A stretch of DNA of 64,000 nt. Origin: Bacteroidota bacterium. GTDB lineage: Bacteria; Bacteroidota; Bacteroidia; Cytophagales; Cyclobacteriaceae. The first letter of the stretch is position 1; each line of letters opens with the position of its first letter. Location of the stretch: the NCBI GenBank assembly GCA_016178785.1, contig JACOSO010000067.1:1-64000 (forward strand). Direction: 5' to 3'. The translations under genes and the position numbers were made by a program. Of this stretch, positions 47,175 to 55,027 are shown in pieces. The notes below the pieces were generated by a model that saw only the letters and a program-made list of their open reading frames with translations, was not told the origin of the DNA and searched no databases.

Positions 47175-47480
47175 ATGACTCCAATCGCTTACGTTTACAT
47201 CCTCACGAACAAGCACCACACTGTAGTATATGTGGGCATGACTACCGATCTGAGAACTCGACTCTGGGAGCATCAGGAAAAAGTAAATCCTAAAAGCTTT
47301 TCTGCTCGCTATAACGTTTTCCTACCTGTTTTTTATCAAGGTTTTACTACAGAAGAGGATGCAATCGAAAGAGAGCGATTCATAAAAGGTAAGAACCGAA
47401 AATGGAAAGAGGACTTAATACAAACTATGAATCCGCATTGGCACGATCTGACCGAGGAGATTATGAGTATGAAACCTTAA
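47175..47480 (+). CDS. small GIY-YIG family nuclease inside the repeat array
   Basis: 101 residues, the length of the UPF0213/YhbQ-like single-domain group. Motifs: YVYIL (residues 6-10), VVYVG (17-21, the YIG part), Arg27 in TTDLRTRL, His33 in WEHQ, and the second-half catalytic set EDAIERERFIKGKNRKW (Glu65/Glu67, Lys71). The Tyr, Arg and Glu residues used for single-strand nicking appear present. The gene lies exactly between repeat blocks 1 and 2 and its stop is followed at once by the block 2 leader. This resembles RAYT genes flanked by REP sequences; a role in making or spreading the repeats is a hypothesis. Confidence 0.8.
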   Translation: MTPIAYVYILTNKHHTVVYVGMTTDLRTRLWEHQEKVNPKSFSARYNVFLPVFYQGFTTEEDAIERERFIKGKNRKWKEDLIQTMNPHWHDLTEEIMSMKP

Positions 47481-48133
47481 GGACTCCGGTTCGGGAGATC
47501 CTTCGTTGCACTCAGGATTGGAGTCGCGGTGGGTGGTTCGCTCCTCTTAGGATGTGGTAACAAAAAAAAGTAAAACCAATTCTGAGCGGCTGGCGTAACG
47601 AGATTCTTCAATGCTACAAGTTATGTTCTCGCACTCAAGCGAGGCGGAGAAGATACTAGCGAAGAATCCCCTATGATTAGAGCTCTGTTCAGAGGATCCT
47701 TCGTTGCACTCAGGATTGGATTCGCAGTACGGGGCGACTCTTAGGACGCGCTAACAAAAAAAGTAAAACCAATTCTGAGCGACTGGAGTAACGAGATTGC
47801 TTCAATGTTACAAGTTATGTTTCTAGCACTCAAGCGAGTCGGAGAAGACACGAGCGAAGAATCCCCAAGGATTAGAGCTCTGTTCAGGGGATCCTTCGTT
47901 GCACTCAGGATTGGATTTGCGTTTTGGGGGTCGCTCCACTTAGGATGCCGGTAACAAAAAACGTAAAACCAATTCTGAGCGACTGGAGTAACGAGATTGC
48001 TTCAATGCTACAAGTTATGTTCTAGCACACAAGCGAGACAGAGAAGGCACGAGCGAAGAATCCCCTGTCCGGTGAACCCGCTTTGTTGGATTCGAGCTCT
48101 GTTCAGGGGATCGTTGCACTCAGGATTGGAGTC
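47481..48133. repeat. composite palindromic repeat block 2 (A4-B3-A5-B4-A6-B5-A7)
   Basis: Four A elements (47493, 47691, 47887, 48106; the last has lost ccttcg) and three B elements (47576-47671, 47769-47866, 47969-48065) at spacings of 195-220. Starts with GGACTCCGGTTCGGGAG, the same leader as block 1 (46614). Ends inside the 3' part of the 158-residue minus-strand gene, whose last codons and stop TGA (48120) are repeat-derived. Confidence 0.75.
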
Positions 48134-48596
48134 TAAAGAGGGGGCGTTCGTAATCGGCCTGAATATCTTCGGGTAATTTAGCTAAGGCACTTTCAATTTT
48201 CTTAAGCTGCTGCTGATAGAGATTGAAAAGCACTGTGCCAGCAGCAAGAGGGATTTTTGTTTCCTTCACTTTCATGCAAAAGAAAATACGCACTTCCAAT
48301 TCCGTTTGTTTGATGCCTGAATATTTGATTTGCTTGTTGACAAAGCGCAGAATCTTGCGAAGCGATTTTTTAATAAAGTAAACATTAGAAGCAGGAACGG
48401 TTTTAAAGAGCTCGCGAATTTCTTCTTTCACGTTCTCAACGTAGGCTTGTTCATTGTGCACTTCGAAAAGCAAATAGTTCAGCAGCTCCTTGTTTTCCTT
48501 TTTGTATTTCGCCAATAGCATGCACAACTCTTGCAACGAATCAGTATCATGCGAGCGCAGTTCTTTTTTAATTTCCTGGATGGAGGCGGTGGTCAT
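48120..48596 (-). CDS. conserved hypothetical helical protein with repeat-supplied stop
   Basis: 158 residues, strongly helical: IQEIKKELRSHDTDSLQELCMLLAKYKKENKELLNYLL, NVYFIKKSLRKILRFVNKQIKY, NLYQQQLKKIESALAKLPEDIQADYER. I recognise this as a Bacteroidota hypothetical family without a known function. Codons 155-158 and the stop (TGA 48120) lie in element A7 of block 2, so the 3' end was probably rewritten by repeat recombination. Its ATG at 48596 sits at the edge of a 140-base segment (48588-48735) duplicated at 49815-49963. Confidence 0.65.
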   Translation of the reverse strand: MTTASIQEIKKELRSHDTDSLQELCMLLAKYKKENKELLNYLLFEVHNEQAYVENVKEEIRELFKTVPASNVYFIKKSLRKILRFVNKQIKYSGIKQTELEVRIFFCMKVKETKIPLAAGTVLFNLYQQQLKKIESALAKLPEDIQADYERPLFRLQS

Positions 48597-48735
48597 TTAA
48601 CTCTTCGATATCAACTCCGGCTAATGTTGGTCGCTGATCAACAATGTAACTAAAAAATCTAAAGGCTTAACAAGTGTTGCTGGCCAGCGACACAGCAACA
48701 ACGAAAGAGACCAACTAGAACTTAGGTGACTCTAC
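48588..48735. repeat. duplicated spacer copy 1 (R2a), upstream of the hypothetical gene
   Basis: About 140 bases, roughly 85% identical by eye to 49815-49963. Contains inverted repeats GTCGCTG/CAGCGAC and GTTG-GTC-gct-GATCAAC. As it lies directly 5' of the 158-residue gene it may contain its promoter and operator. Confidence 0.6.
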
Positions 48736-48754
48736 TGAGAAAGATATGAGATAA

Positions 48755-49137
48755 CAAAAAAGTAAAACCAATTCTGAGCGGCTGGCGTAACGAGATTCTT
48801 CAATGCTACAAGTTATGTTCTCGCACTCAAGCGAGGCGGAGAAGATACTAGCGAAGAATCCCCTAGGATTAGAGCTCTGTTCAGGGGATCCTTCGTTGCG
48901 CTCAGGATTGGATTCGCGTTTGGGGGTCGCTCCACTTAGGATGTCGGTAACAAAAAACGTAAAACCAATTCTGAGCGACTGGAGTAACGAGATGCATCCA
49001 TACTGCAAGTTATATATTCTAGCATGCAATCGAGATGGAGAACACAAGAGCGAAGAATCCCCCCCGGTGGATCGTCTTGTTTAGGATTTCAGTTGAGGGG
49101 ATCCTTCGTTGCACTCAGGATTGGATTAGACCTTGTG
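48755..49137. repeat. composite palindromic repeat block 3 (B6-A8-B7-A9)
   Basis: B6 (48768-48863) is nearly identical to B3 (47576-47671), sharing the variants GCGGCTGGCG, TTCTTCAATG, TTCTCGCAC and GATACTAGCG; A8 (48885) and B7 (48965-49063) match A6 and B5. So block 3 is a mosaic of parts of block 2. A9 lies at 49097-49124 and touches the stop of the next minus-strand gene (49138). Unit spacing is 212. Confidence 0.7.
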
Positions 49138-49680
49138 TTACTTTATCCTTTTAAGAACCTGCAGCAAATAAGTGATATTGTTTATCTGACTTTCCGTCCA
49201 GAAATAGTATTTCGAACCGCCTTCCTTTCCATAATTATTTAACCAGATCGAAATCCTCCTTTGTCGTTCATGAACCATAAAAGAAAGCTTCATCTCCTTT
49301 GACTCAAAAATAAATTCCCTCGATTTTTTCCTTAGGTCGAGGTCGAGGTTGGGAATAACGTAGGACTCTACAAAGTCAATCAAACCGGCTACCTCATCCA
49401 GTGCTACCCACGCTTGTGCATCCACCCACTCCGCTCCCGACTTGGTATGCATATCCAGTTGAAGTGCGTCACGCGTTTCCTTCGACTTAAGATCCATCAC
49501 CTCGACTGGGTAAAACTTAACGTATTCACCAAGACCTGAATAGAATTCAGCAGTGATGGTCCAGTCCTTGTTGATTTGTAAAAAACTGGCCTTGTCGATG
49601 AAGTCCCTGGTTGAAGATTGATTTTGCGCAAACAGGGATACCGATAGGAAAAGGAAGGCAGCTGCGATTAACTGTTTCAT
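49138..49680 (-). CDS. small secreted protein of unknown function
   Basis: 180 residues with a signal peptide (1-18, ending LFAQ). The mature part is mixed alpha/beta (FLQINKDWTITAEFYSGLGEYVKF, TRDALQLDMHTKSGAEWVDAQAWVALDEVAGLIDFVESYVIP). A DUF-type domain is likely but not recognised. The stop abuts repeat element A9, showing the repeat arrived directly beside the gene. It is followed upstream by a strong hairpin at 49788. Confidence 0.6.
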   Translation of the reverse strand: MKQLIAAAFLFLSVSLFAQNQSSTRDFIDKASFLQINKDWTITAEFYSGLGEYVKFYPVEVMDLKSKETRDALQLDMHTKSGAEWVDAQAWVALDEVAGLIDFVESYVIPNLDLDLRKKSREFIFESKEMKLSFMVHERQRRISIWLNNYGKEGGSKYYFWTESQINNITYLLQVLKRIK

Positions 49681-49984
49681 AGGGTAGGTTTCAGATCGGA
49701 TAAGTTACCCCTAACGAACGGCAATAGCCAACACCTCACAGCTTATTTCTCACGCAATAAAAAACTCTTATCCTTCTTCCGTATGAGATTGTTGGTCACC
49801 GACCAACAATAACAAGGGGGTGGTCATTTAACGCATCGACATTAATCCGGTTAATGTTGGTTGCTGATCTACATTGTAACTAAAAAATCTAAAGCCTTAA
49901 CAAGTATTGCTGGTCAGCGACACAGCAACAATGAAAGAGACCACTACAACTTGAGGAACACAATTTCTCAAACTAGCGCAAGAG
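49681..49984. other. intergenic region with hairpin and duplicated spacer copy 2 (R2b)
   Basis: Holds a perfect 10-bp hairpin ATTGTTGGTC-acc-GACCAACAAT (49788-49810) and the second copy (R2b) of the R2 segment (49815-49963), which also begins GGTGGTCAT, the reverse of ATGACCACC. R2b therefore looks like the 5' flank and first codons of a lost copy of the 158-residue gene. No other gene is visible. Confidence 0.6.
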
Positions 49985-51043
49985 CTATGCTGCTAATTCC
50001 ATTTTATATAAATCAGACTTATAATTCATAAGATGACTAACAGCCAGTTGAATATGTTCTTTGGAGAAAAGATCTGCCTTTCGCTGAGACCATAATAGTT
50101 TTTGAATAACTTCTTCGTTTCTTGTCTTTTGTTCGACCATTAAAAAATCAACTGTTGCTAGTAATTCCAAACCATAGGCAGATTCGAATCCTTCAATTAA
50201 ACTAGTCACTTTTTTCAATCTCTCTTTTTCAGTTGAAGAAGTCTTTTCATTCAAAAATTCAGCTACATTTTTCTTCTTTGTTGATACAAGCTCAAGAGCT
50301 TCAAAAGGGCCAGCATCTTTCTGTTCGTATCCTTTTAGATAAAAGCCATTCATTGCATAAAGTACATGTCGAACTTTTCCCGAGTATGGACCATAAGTTC
50401 CTTTAACAAATTCTAACTTCATTTGCGTTTCTCCAAATCGTTGAAGAAAATAACTCAATTTCTCTGCCGCAAACTCACTCGCAAACTCCCCCAGAGACCT
50501 GTATTGATAAAGCAGCTGCAATAACATTGCTCGCACTGGAGTAAGGTGAGCAGCTTTGGGGCGATCCTCTTGTTTCAGTGCCTCGCGGATTGCTTCTGAT
50601 GGTTCGTATATCATAACATCGATAGACAAGTCTCTTAAAGAATTTTCAATAATTGGTCTAACCTCATTCCAATCTAGGCCTCCATTACCACAACCTAAAG
50701 GGGGAACTGCAATAGACTTAATATTAAAGCTGATTATCTGTTGACGCAAATCCTGTAAACCTGACTCTATCCAGTTAACACGTGAAGGGTACCTCCAGTG
50801 AGCCTTCGTAGGAAAGTTAATAACATAGTTTACTCCTTTTAAATCGTGAACCCTGACTACCTGGACCTTGCCTAATTGTATTTTCTTTTCCTTTACAGCA
50901 TCTAAATAGGCTTTATAATTTTCTGGAAAAGCATTTCTGAACTGAAGCGCGATACCTTTTCCCATTACTCCAACCGTATTTACCGTATTGACCAATGCCT
51001 CAGCAGGGGCATCTAGAATATTTCCTTGCTTATAAGAAATCAT
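49985..51043 (-). CDS. darG: DarG: macro-domain ADP-ribose hydrolase antitoxin
   Basis: 352 residues. Residues 1-155 form a macro domain (GNILDAPAEALVNTVNTVGVMGKGIALQF with the ADP-ribose loop GVMGKG at 25-30; VPPLGCGNGGLDW), which removes ADP-ribose from DNA. The rest (160-352, TPVRAMLLQLLYQYRSLGEF; VKGTYGPYSGKVRHVLYAM) is the DarG C-terminal domain that binds DarT. It overlaps darT by 14 bases and would be co-translated, giving antitoxin excess. The locus is a DarT-DarG pair: toxin ADP-ribosylates thymidine in single-stranded DNA and blocks replication, and it can act in phage defence. Confidence 0.9.
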   Translation of the reverse strand: MISYKQGNILDAPAEALVNTVNTVGVMGKGIALQFRNAFPENYKAYLDAVKEKKIQLGKVQVVRVHDLKGVNYVINFPTKAHWRYPSRVNWIESGLQDLRQQIISFNIKSIAVPPLGCGNGGLDWNEVRPIIENSLRDLSIDVMIYEPSEAIREALKQEDRPKAAHLTPVRAMLLQLLYQYRSLGEFASEFAAEKLSYFLQRFGETQMKLEFVKGTYGPYSGKVRHVLYAMNGFYLKGYEQKDAGPFEALELVSTKKKNVAEFLNEKTSSTEKERLKKVTSLIEGFESAYGLELLATVDFLMVEQKTRNEEVIQKLLWSQRKADLFSKEHIQLAVSHLMNYKSDLYKMELAA

Positions 51044-51674
51044 AGTATAGGGTTTTAGGGTCTATTCTTACTTCTAAAGTTAGCCCTACTGAATCGACCA
51101 AAGCTAATACTTTTTTATGAGCTGCTGCATCATATACTCCAAGGTATTCAAAGCAGGCAACAGGAACATGCTTCTTTACCAGAAACTCAGATTGCTTCTT
51201 CATCTGTCTTCTCAAATCTCGCGCATCACTCCTCCATTGAGTAGCATAAATAGCATCCCAGTCTAGTTTAGGAAAATGTTTCTTCTGATTGTACTTCGTA
51301 CTCGTGTCGCTCCGCGCGTGCCCATCAGAAAAAAAGAATTCCAATTCATGTTCCCTGATTTTATCAAAGGATGAGACGATATACACAATCTCTTCTTGGT
51401 TTATCTTCTCTATGTCTTCCCAGCCAGTTGCTATTTGGTATAGCATTGGTGAACGAGGACCCAAATAAAAAGGTACATATTCGGTAAACTTACCCCCCGG
51501 AGGTATGGGTGCATCCAAATCTTTTCGATAGTCTATTATAGATTTATCACCTATCTGACGGAAATGCTTGTTCTTATGTTTAGAATGCTCTGTGATTAAA
51601 CCATACTTGAGAATATGCGATAAGTTATCAACATGGGTAATTCTGAATAGCCATATTTTATCTGGTACTGTCAT
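51030..51674 (-). CDS. darT: DarT: single-stranded-DNA ADP-ribosyltransferase toxin
   Basis: 214 residues, DarT (DUF4433) family. Seen: the N-terminal WLFRITHVDNLSHILKYGLI, FYLGPRSPMLYQI (NAD-side region), FFFSDGHARSDTSTKY, and QSEFLV near residue 163 with the probable catalytic Glu163. DarT transfers ADP-ribose from NAD to thymidine bases in ssDNA. It is 46 bases downstream of the type ISP gene on the same strand, so the three genes may be one defence operon. Confidence 0.9.
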   Translation of the reverse strand: MTVPDKIWLFRITHVDNLSHILKYGLITEHSKHKNKHFRQIGDKSIIDYRKDLDAPIPPGGKFTEYVPFYLGPRSPMLYQIATGWEDIEKINQEEIVYIVSSFDKIREHELEFFFSDGHARSDTSTKYNQKKHFPKLDWDAIYATQWRSDARDLRRQMKKQSEFLVKKHVPVACFEYLGVYDAAAHKKVLALVDSVGLTLEVRIDPKTLYYDFL

Positions 51675-51720
51675 ATTCCTATGCCCTCGTCTTAGGGAAA
51701 AGTAAGGGTCAATCGTATTT

Positions 51721-54700
51721 TCATTTATCTAGGCTTTTCATTTCTGCGATAGTCTTCATTGTGTTCACACTAACTGTGCAAACTTTCTTAAGAAGTTCAA
51801 TCACATGTTCTTTATAGCCTGCAAATCGATAAGTGTCGAACTTCTCAGCAATAGTGGGATCACTTGGTTTCTTTTCTTTGTATTGGTCGAGTACCCATTC
51901 TAAGGCACTGCGGTTGCCGAGTTTGTATTCCCAAGCTTCTGACGGGACTCCTGTAAGCAGGGTCAATTCATCTATTTCGATGATACCTTTTTCTTTATCG
52001 GCTTTTAGTTTGACTTTGATCTTTTCTTTGCGTGCATACAAAGCTTCTGGTTCTTCGGATTTGCTAAAAAGTTCTTTAGCTTTTTTATGCTCTGCTTTAG
52101 TTGCGCTGGTGATTTCTTTTAAGGCATAAGGCTTAGCCTGCTCGTAGTTGATGTGCAAATCCATAAGCTCCTTTCCCCAATCTATCCACTGCTTAAAGTC
52201 TTCATAAAAAGGCAAGCGCGGAAACTCACGCTTCAAATTGAGCTCATACTTTTTGCGATAAGCTGGGTTGTGAAGAACAGCGTACGTGTAATAGAAAATA
52301 TCTTCTTTAGTGATTTTCTTGTTATCGTACTGCGTTTGAAATTGTTCCAATCCCCAATCAGTAATGTTATCTTGACGGTTGCCTTTGTCATCGTAGCGGT
52401 AGAGCGGAATGCATTGAGTGTCTCCATTAAAATGCAAATCAACTAAAAACTTAGAGGCAAGAGTATTGAAAGGCTTACTCCCCTGGTTTAATCCTATTAA
52501 AATATTCTCAGTGTTTGCTTTTGGAAAAATTAACGGTGTTTGATACCGCATCTCATTAAGCTCTGAAGCGTAGTAAATATTCAATTTCGTAAATGCTCTA
52601 TAATTACAAAGCCTGAATTCATCTTTATCAACTTCTAGCGATCTTCTTTTTATGATATCCTTTTTTAAATCTCTGGTGTATTTTATTTTCTTTGATAGGA
52701 ATTTTTCAATCTCATCATCCTTCAAAGTCTTTGGAAGGTTAGATAGGTCAGAATTGTACGCATCAATAAAGTACTTGATCTTAGATTTTAAGGTTTTTAT
52801 ATCAAAATCATAGACCCATTCGTCTCTATTTGAAACTGTTCCTAAAGTGAATAATTCAAAGACAGCTTCTTTGCTTCGTCCAAGTTTAACATCCTTCTCA
52901 AAAAGGCAAAGAAGATTTTCAAAATCATTATCAGCTAAATTCAACCAGTTATTACTTTTATCTGGTGTGATTTTTTCAAATTCAATGTCTTTAAGTTTGT
53001 GTTCTTTTAACCAAGCTAATTTCTCCTCTTTACGCCAAAAGTCATCAAGTGCAACATATTCAATCCGGCATTTACCTTCCGGCTTTTCCTTCTTCACCAA
53101 AAACATAATGGCTACACCGGTTTGTATGCCAAACACATTGTGGGTAGTGCCTGCAATTTTTTGGTTGGCGCGCACGTCACTTTTGGTATCAATGATAATC
53201 GCGTGACTAAAATCATCTTGCACGCATCTTCTAAATCCATCAAACGTGCGGCTGTCAATAAAACTACGGTTGGTGATCATGGCAATCACGCCATTCCTAT
53301 CAATGCGGTCCATTGCCCAGCGGTAAAAGCGGGCGTACATGTCATACACTTTTGTTTTCTGTGCGGTGCTGTATTTGATATAGGTTTCTTTTATTCGCTT
53401 ATCAACATCTTTATACTCACGGTTTTTATTGTTCTCGTTCTCATTTTGCTGGTTTGCATTGTAGGGAGGGTTGCCAATAATCACGCTGATCTTTTTTGTG
53501 TTTTGCCTTTTGATCCGTTCTGCATTCTCCGTGCTAAAAGCAAAAAGTCCATGTTGCTTGCCTGTGTGAGCTAATGCGTCAGTGTTATCGAGTGTATCTA
53601 CAAAGCAAATGTTTTTATACTCATCATAATAGCCCATTTTCTGCTTGTAGGTGTACTCAATGTTAAGGTTGGCGATGTAATAAGGCAGTATAGCTATTTC
53701 GTTGGCATGTATCTCCTCTTTGAACTTGTAAGGCAAGTGTTGTTTGGGAATGTATTCAATCAAATCACAAATAAATGTACCCGTGCCGGTGGCGGGGTCG
53801 AGTATCTCCACGTTTTTGTCCGCCAGTGTTTTTCCAAAATGTCTTTCGAGTAAATACTCCGTGCTTTCAATCATGAAGTGCACAATCTCATTTGGAGTAT
53901 AGACAACACCTAAACGATCAGCACCTTTCGGGTTATACGCTTTATAAAAATTTTCGTAAAGAACTTTTAGGAACTTTTGCTTTTCGTGGTGATCGGCTAT
54001 ACTCGCGCTGGCTTCCTTAATGGTACCATAGTAACTCTGCAAACTGTCGAGCATGTTTTTACGAATCGAACGTGTAAAAATGATTTCCACTAAATGTTCG
54101 ATCTGCTGTGCAATGTTATTTTGTCTGTGAAAATCAGGGTCGTTAAAAATATTTACAAAAATATCTGAAGTGGCAATGTGCTGAATGATCATCTCGCGGA
54201 TGTCTGCCAGTGTGATTTCAGGATTGATCTCGGCCTGGCAATGCTCCCAAAACTTTTGCCGTGCCTCCATGAATTTTTTATTCTTCTCGCCTTCTTCATC
54301 AATTTTCTTTCGAAGTGTTTCAATGATGGTTGGCAAGTCTTCTTTAAATTTTTCAATTGCCTCAACGAAATCGCGTATCTCCGGTTTTTCAAAATTCACA
54401 AAAGCATTCAAGATGCGGTCGAGTGCATCAGGGTCTTTCATGTCCACCTGCAACAACTTCTCACCATTTTGATATAAAACAGCTGTGGCACTGTCTTCAA
54501 ACAATGCGTTGGTGAGCGGATAACCTTTTTTGAGTTTCTTGTCAATCTCTTCTTCTATGCCATCACTTTCGTCTTTGCTCTCCCAATAACCAAAGTCGAG
54601 ACGCAAGGCATTCTTTAAAACTCCATCAGGTTGTACTTCATTTCCCTTGGTTCCCCTAATTCTTATCTCTGTAATGAGCTCTAGATTTTTCTTATTCGCG

Positions 54701-54816
54701 TAGTCATTTAACAATGGGTAAAAAGCCTGGCGAATAGCAGTTTCATTTCGCGAGCCACCGTATTGAATAATGCGATCAAGTTTGGAATAGTATTGATTGA
54801 TGAGTTGTCGAGACAT
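51721..54816 (-). CDS. type ISP-like restriction/methylation polypeptide (nuclease plus N6 methyltransferase)
   Basis: 1031 residues. N-terminal nuclease candidate: PD at 63-64, then Glu79-Ser-Lys81 (YWESKD), a PD-(D/E)xK pattern. Helical coupling region to about 290. Adenine-N6 methyltransferase: motif I DPATGTGTF (342-350) and NPPY (451-454). The C-terminal part (650-1000, SLEVDKDEFRLCNYRAF, YYTYAVLHNPAYRKKYE) is like the type ISP target-recognition domain. The RecA-type helicase module of classical LlaBIII/LlaGI enzymes is missing, and the length (1031 instead of about 1500) fits that. The protein may act as a type II-like enzyme. It sits with DarTG in one strand. Confidence 0.85.
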   Translation of the reverse strand: MSRQLINQYYSKLDRIIQYGGSRNETAIRQAFYPLLNDYANKKNLELITEIRIRGTKGNEVQPDGVLKNALRLDFGYWESKDESDGIEEEIDKKLKKGYPLTNALFEDSATAVLYQNGEKLLQVDMKDPDALDRILNAFVNFEKPEIRDFVEAIEKFKEDLPTIIETLRKKIDEEGEKNKKFMEARQKFWEHCQAEINPEITLADIREMIIQHIATSDIFVNIFNDPDFHRQNNIAQQIEHLVEIIFTRSIRKNMLDSLQSYYGTIKEASASIADHHEKQKFLKVLYENFYKAYNPKGADRLGVVYTPNEIVHFMIESTEYLLERHFGKTLADKNVEILDPATGTGTFICDLIEYIPKQHLPYKFKEEIHANEIAILPYYIANLNIEYTYKQKMGYYDEYKNICFVDTLDNTDALAHTGKQHGLFAFSTENAERIKRQNTKKISVIIGNPPYNANQQNENENNKNREYKDVDKRIKETYIKYSTAQKTKVYDMYARFYRWAMDRIDRNGVIAMITNRSFIDSRTFDGFRRCVQDDFSHAIIIDTKSDVRANQKIAGTTHNVFGIQTGVAIMFLVKKEKPEGKCRIEYVALDDFWRKEEKLAWLKEHKLKDIEFEKITPDKSNNWLNLADNDFENLLCLFEKDVKLGRSKEAVFELFTLGTVSNRDEWVYDFDIKTLKSKIKYFIDAYNSDLSNLPKTLKDDEIEKFLSKKIKYTRDLKKDIIKRRSLEVDKDEFRLCNYRAFTKLNIYYASELNEMRYQTPLIFPKANTENILIGLNQGSKPFNTLASKFLVDLHFNGDTQCIPLYRYDDKGNRQDNITDWGLEQFQTQYDNKKITKEDIFYYTYAVLHNPAYRKKYELNLKREFPRLPFYEDFKQWIDWGKELMDLHINYEQAKPYALKEITSATKAEHKKAKELFSKSEEPEALYARKEKIKVKLKADKEKGIIEIDELTLLTGVPSEAWEYKLGNRSALEWVLDQYKEKKPSDPTIAEKFDTYRFAGYKEHVIELLKKVCTVSVNTMKTIAEMKSLDK

Positions 54817-54891
54817 GAGGCTAAGATAAAACTATAATTCCAATCTGGGTATTGGGAAAGCAGACCTAGTTGAAGAGGTATTTTTCGAGTT

Positions 54892-54994
54892 GTCTGAACC
54901 ATGATTTTTGTGATGGCAGTGATGGGCATGATAAATCCATCGATACGTTAGCAAATCAGGAGATCACAAAATCATAAACCACCCTAGTTCAGAC
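54892..54994. repeat. long imperfect palindrome
   Basis: GTCTGAACCATGATTTTTGTGA (54892-54913) is mirrored by ATCACAAAATCAT (54963) and GTTCAGAC (54987-54994), separated by about 50 bases. It is an interspersed palindrome of the kind seen in Bacteroidota intergenic regions and lies in the spacer ahead of the type ISP gene. Confidence 0.6.
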
Positions 54995-55027
54995 ATTCTA
55001 AAAGCCAAGAACTAAAAGCTATTGCCT

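Noticed and set aside
48715-49084. Two overlapping reading frames in the repeat block 3
   Set aside because: Composed of repeat elements on both strands; the frames follow the repeat, not a protein.
46614-49137. CRISPR or integron cassette array
   Set aside because: Units diverge along their whole length, have no constant repeat plus unique spacers, and no integrase or attC-like site with a recombinase is present.
53122-53574. 150-codon plus-strand frame inside the type ISP gene
   Set aside because: Opposite-strand shadow of the methyltransferase region with its motifs on the minus strand.
54817-55027. Attachment (att) site for a mobile island
   Set aside because: No integrase or tRNA is near, and the long palindrome is explained better as a dispersed repeat.
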